Shown piece after piece: positions 62,675-64,000 of a DNA stretch of 64,000 nucleotides. A model generated the notes under the pieces. It saw only the letters and a program-made list of their open reading frames with translations. It was not told the DNA's origin and did no database searches. Every line of letters begins with the position of its first letter. The stretch's first letter is position 1. Made by a program: the position numbers and the translations under genes. The stretch comes from Chlorops oryzae (lineage: Eukaryota; Arthropoda; Insecta; Diptera; Chloropidae), in the NCBI GenBank assembly GCA_020466095.1, contig CM035807.1:50000752-50064751 (forward strand), in the 5' to 3' direction.

Positions 62675-64000
62675 TCCCTCCCCCTTTTGAAGAAGTCGCG
62701 TTTATCGTGACGGAATTAACCCTCAGAGCATTGAGGTGTTATTCATGCTCTCAAGACGATATTTCTTAATTATGCCTTGGTGTTGTTTTTGAGTACTTCT
62801 CTCGACTGCATACGCGATTATGGATCATTAACTTCAATTGAAAAGCTTGTTGTTGCTACTCCCAAAAACCGCTGATGCAGCAAATATCATTCGACCTTGT
62901 AAAAAAATTCAGTTTTGGGAATTGTGGTTACCTGATGTATACGTGTATATTGTGGTTTTCCATCGACCAGTAGCTCGTGAGTCTATATTGACTGCCAACT
63001 CTCCCCCTTTTAACGGAGTCGCGAGCATCGTGATTGTGAAATATTTTTGCCGAACACATTGCTGTTTTAATACGAGACATTAGGACGGCTGCGTTTTATA
63101 AGATGTACTGATTTCAATTGTTGTTTGGTGCCGGAAGTTGTTGCTGGGCAATTGAGACGGTTGTCTCATGATGCTTCTTTGTTGTTATGTTGATGGGCCA
63201 TGTTTATGTATACCAGAGCGGATACCGGAGTTTTACTTAAAAATATTCTTTTTATGGAAAATATATTCCGTTTTTGTTCGACCTTTGGAATTAATTCCTC
63301 TTTTGTAGAAATACTACACGTTGTTTTCGAGCTTAAGGTTGACCTTAAACTCGAAAAAAACGTGTAGTATTTCTACATAAGAGGAATTAAAAATATTAGT
63401 CATTCTAATTTATAAAATACAATTTTTTGCTTACGAATTAACTGTCTTAAAACCAAAATTTTAGAACATCATTCTTTGCTAACGAATTTACTGTCTTAAA
63501 CCAAGAAGACTTTCTTTAACTAATTATACAAAATTGTAGAACACAATTTTTTGCTTAAAATCAAAATTGTAGAACATTATTGTGAATCGTGAACATAATT
63601 GTTTTGAAATTTATATATTTTTTTTGCTCCGTTCTAATATATATAGTGATTTATTTGTTGTTCTCAAAATTTTATACAGCCATAGGCAAATATTGCAATT
63701 ATTGAGTGTTTATTATAATTTTTATTATTTTTTTTAAATTCTCAACTTAGACATTCATTAATATTCTTATTGAATTGATATTTTTGTTTTTTTTTTTTTT
63801 GTTTGTTTGATGTGTGTATATTTTCAATGTATGTTTTCAATTTGCATTTTTTTCTTTTGTCTCTCTTTTTTTTTTTTTTTTTTGTCTTTTAATTTATGCT
63901 TTTGACTTTTCAATCTCTTTGTAGGTACTTTTTTTTTTTTTTTACTCTTTATTTTTATACAAATTTAGTTCTAATCCATTTTTTCAAATTTAGTATAAGG
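62675..64000 (-). mobile_element. unit 2 of the tandem array, cut by the window end
   Basis: Collinear with 56382-57714 at a constant 6293-base offset until the T-runs near 63860, with under 1% substitutions (for example near 62744, 62828, 62912 and 63378). It starts with the polypurine tract and includes the palindrome at 63291-63390. There is no second left flank between the units, so they are in true head-to-tail tandem sharing one LTR. The rest, including gag, should lie beyond the window. Confidence 0.93.

Noticed and set aside
1..64000. tRNA or rRNA genes
   Set aside because: No cloverleaf with A/B boxes or rRNA-like stretch was recognised by eye. A tRNAscan/Infernal run with no hits would confirm this.

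Overview
The window is eukaryotic, AT-rich, intron-containing DNA. I read it as heterochromatin-like sequence of a higher fly (Diptera), perhaps a tephritid or drosophilid relative. The basis is the mix of elements: BEL/Pao, Ty3/gypsy (412/mdg1-like and mdg3-like), a mariner, PIF/Harbinger, a foldback-type element and a DINE-1/INE-1-like Helentron. I cannot name the species. I found no convincing host gene, tRNA, rRNA or CRISPR array. Essentially every coding stretch is a transposable element or a relic of one, many of them nested.

Layout. 1-4570: a minus-strand gypsy pol relic split by a 5'-truncated LOA/I-type non-LTR retrotransposon (911-3458), with a 10-bp target duplication. 4570-7096: BEL relic A (minus), ending at a 100-N assembly gap. 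7197-15861: a foldback-type element with ~700-bp inverted arms built of short GATTGATA-like repeats. A full-length, uninterrupted BEL element with identical 430-bp LTRs (BEL-D, 8827-15792) sits in its right arm. 15862-25393: BEL relic E (plus). Its gag is split by a PIF/Harbinger element (15920-20207), which in turn holds an uninterrupted mariner (18795-20082). Its integrase is split by a solo LTR (24302-24945).

25400-35300: BEL scraps, a ~101-bp satellite, a 2.7-kb DNA transposon with an unclassified transposase (27779-30468), an internally deleted gypsy relic, a 64-bp retroposed scrap with a 13-bp target duplication, and another transposase relic. 35300-45910: BEL relics B and C (minus), separated by low-complexity sequence and a DINE-1-like element carrying five 127-bp repeats. 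46754-50317: a transposase fragment, then a DNA transposon with 154-bp inverted repeats (47163-50317).

50573-55432: a full-length mdg3-like gypsy element with only 163-bp LTRs. Its long reading frame carries substitutions in catalytic residues of reverse transcriptase and integrase. 55725-64000: a tandem LTR-internal-LTR-internal array of a pol-less gypsy-type element (6293-bp period). It encodes Gag with multiple zinc knuckles plus an unrecognised region, and each unit holds a ~100-bp near-perfect palindrome.

How it works together: the candidates for autonomous mobility are BEL-D and the mariner. Most other elements look dependent or dead. The pol-less tandem family also left the solo LTR at 24302, so it has moved in this genome. 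The most unusual items are the tandem pol-less element, the gypsy with altered active sites, the two BEL derivatives sharing one internal deletion, and the two DNA transposons whose superfamily I could not assign.
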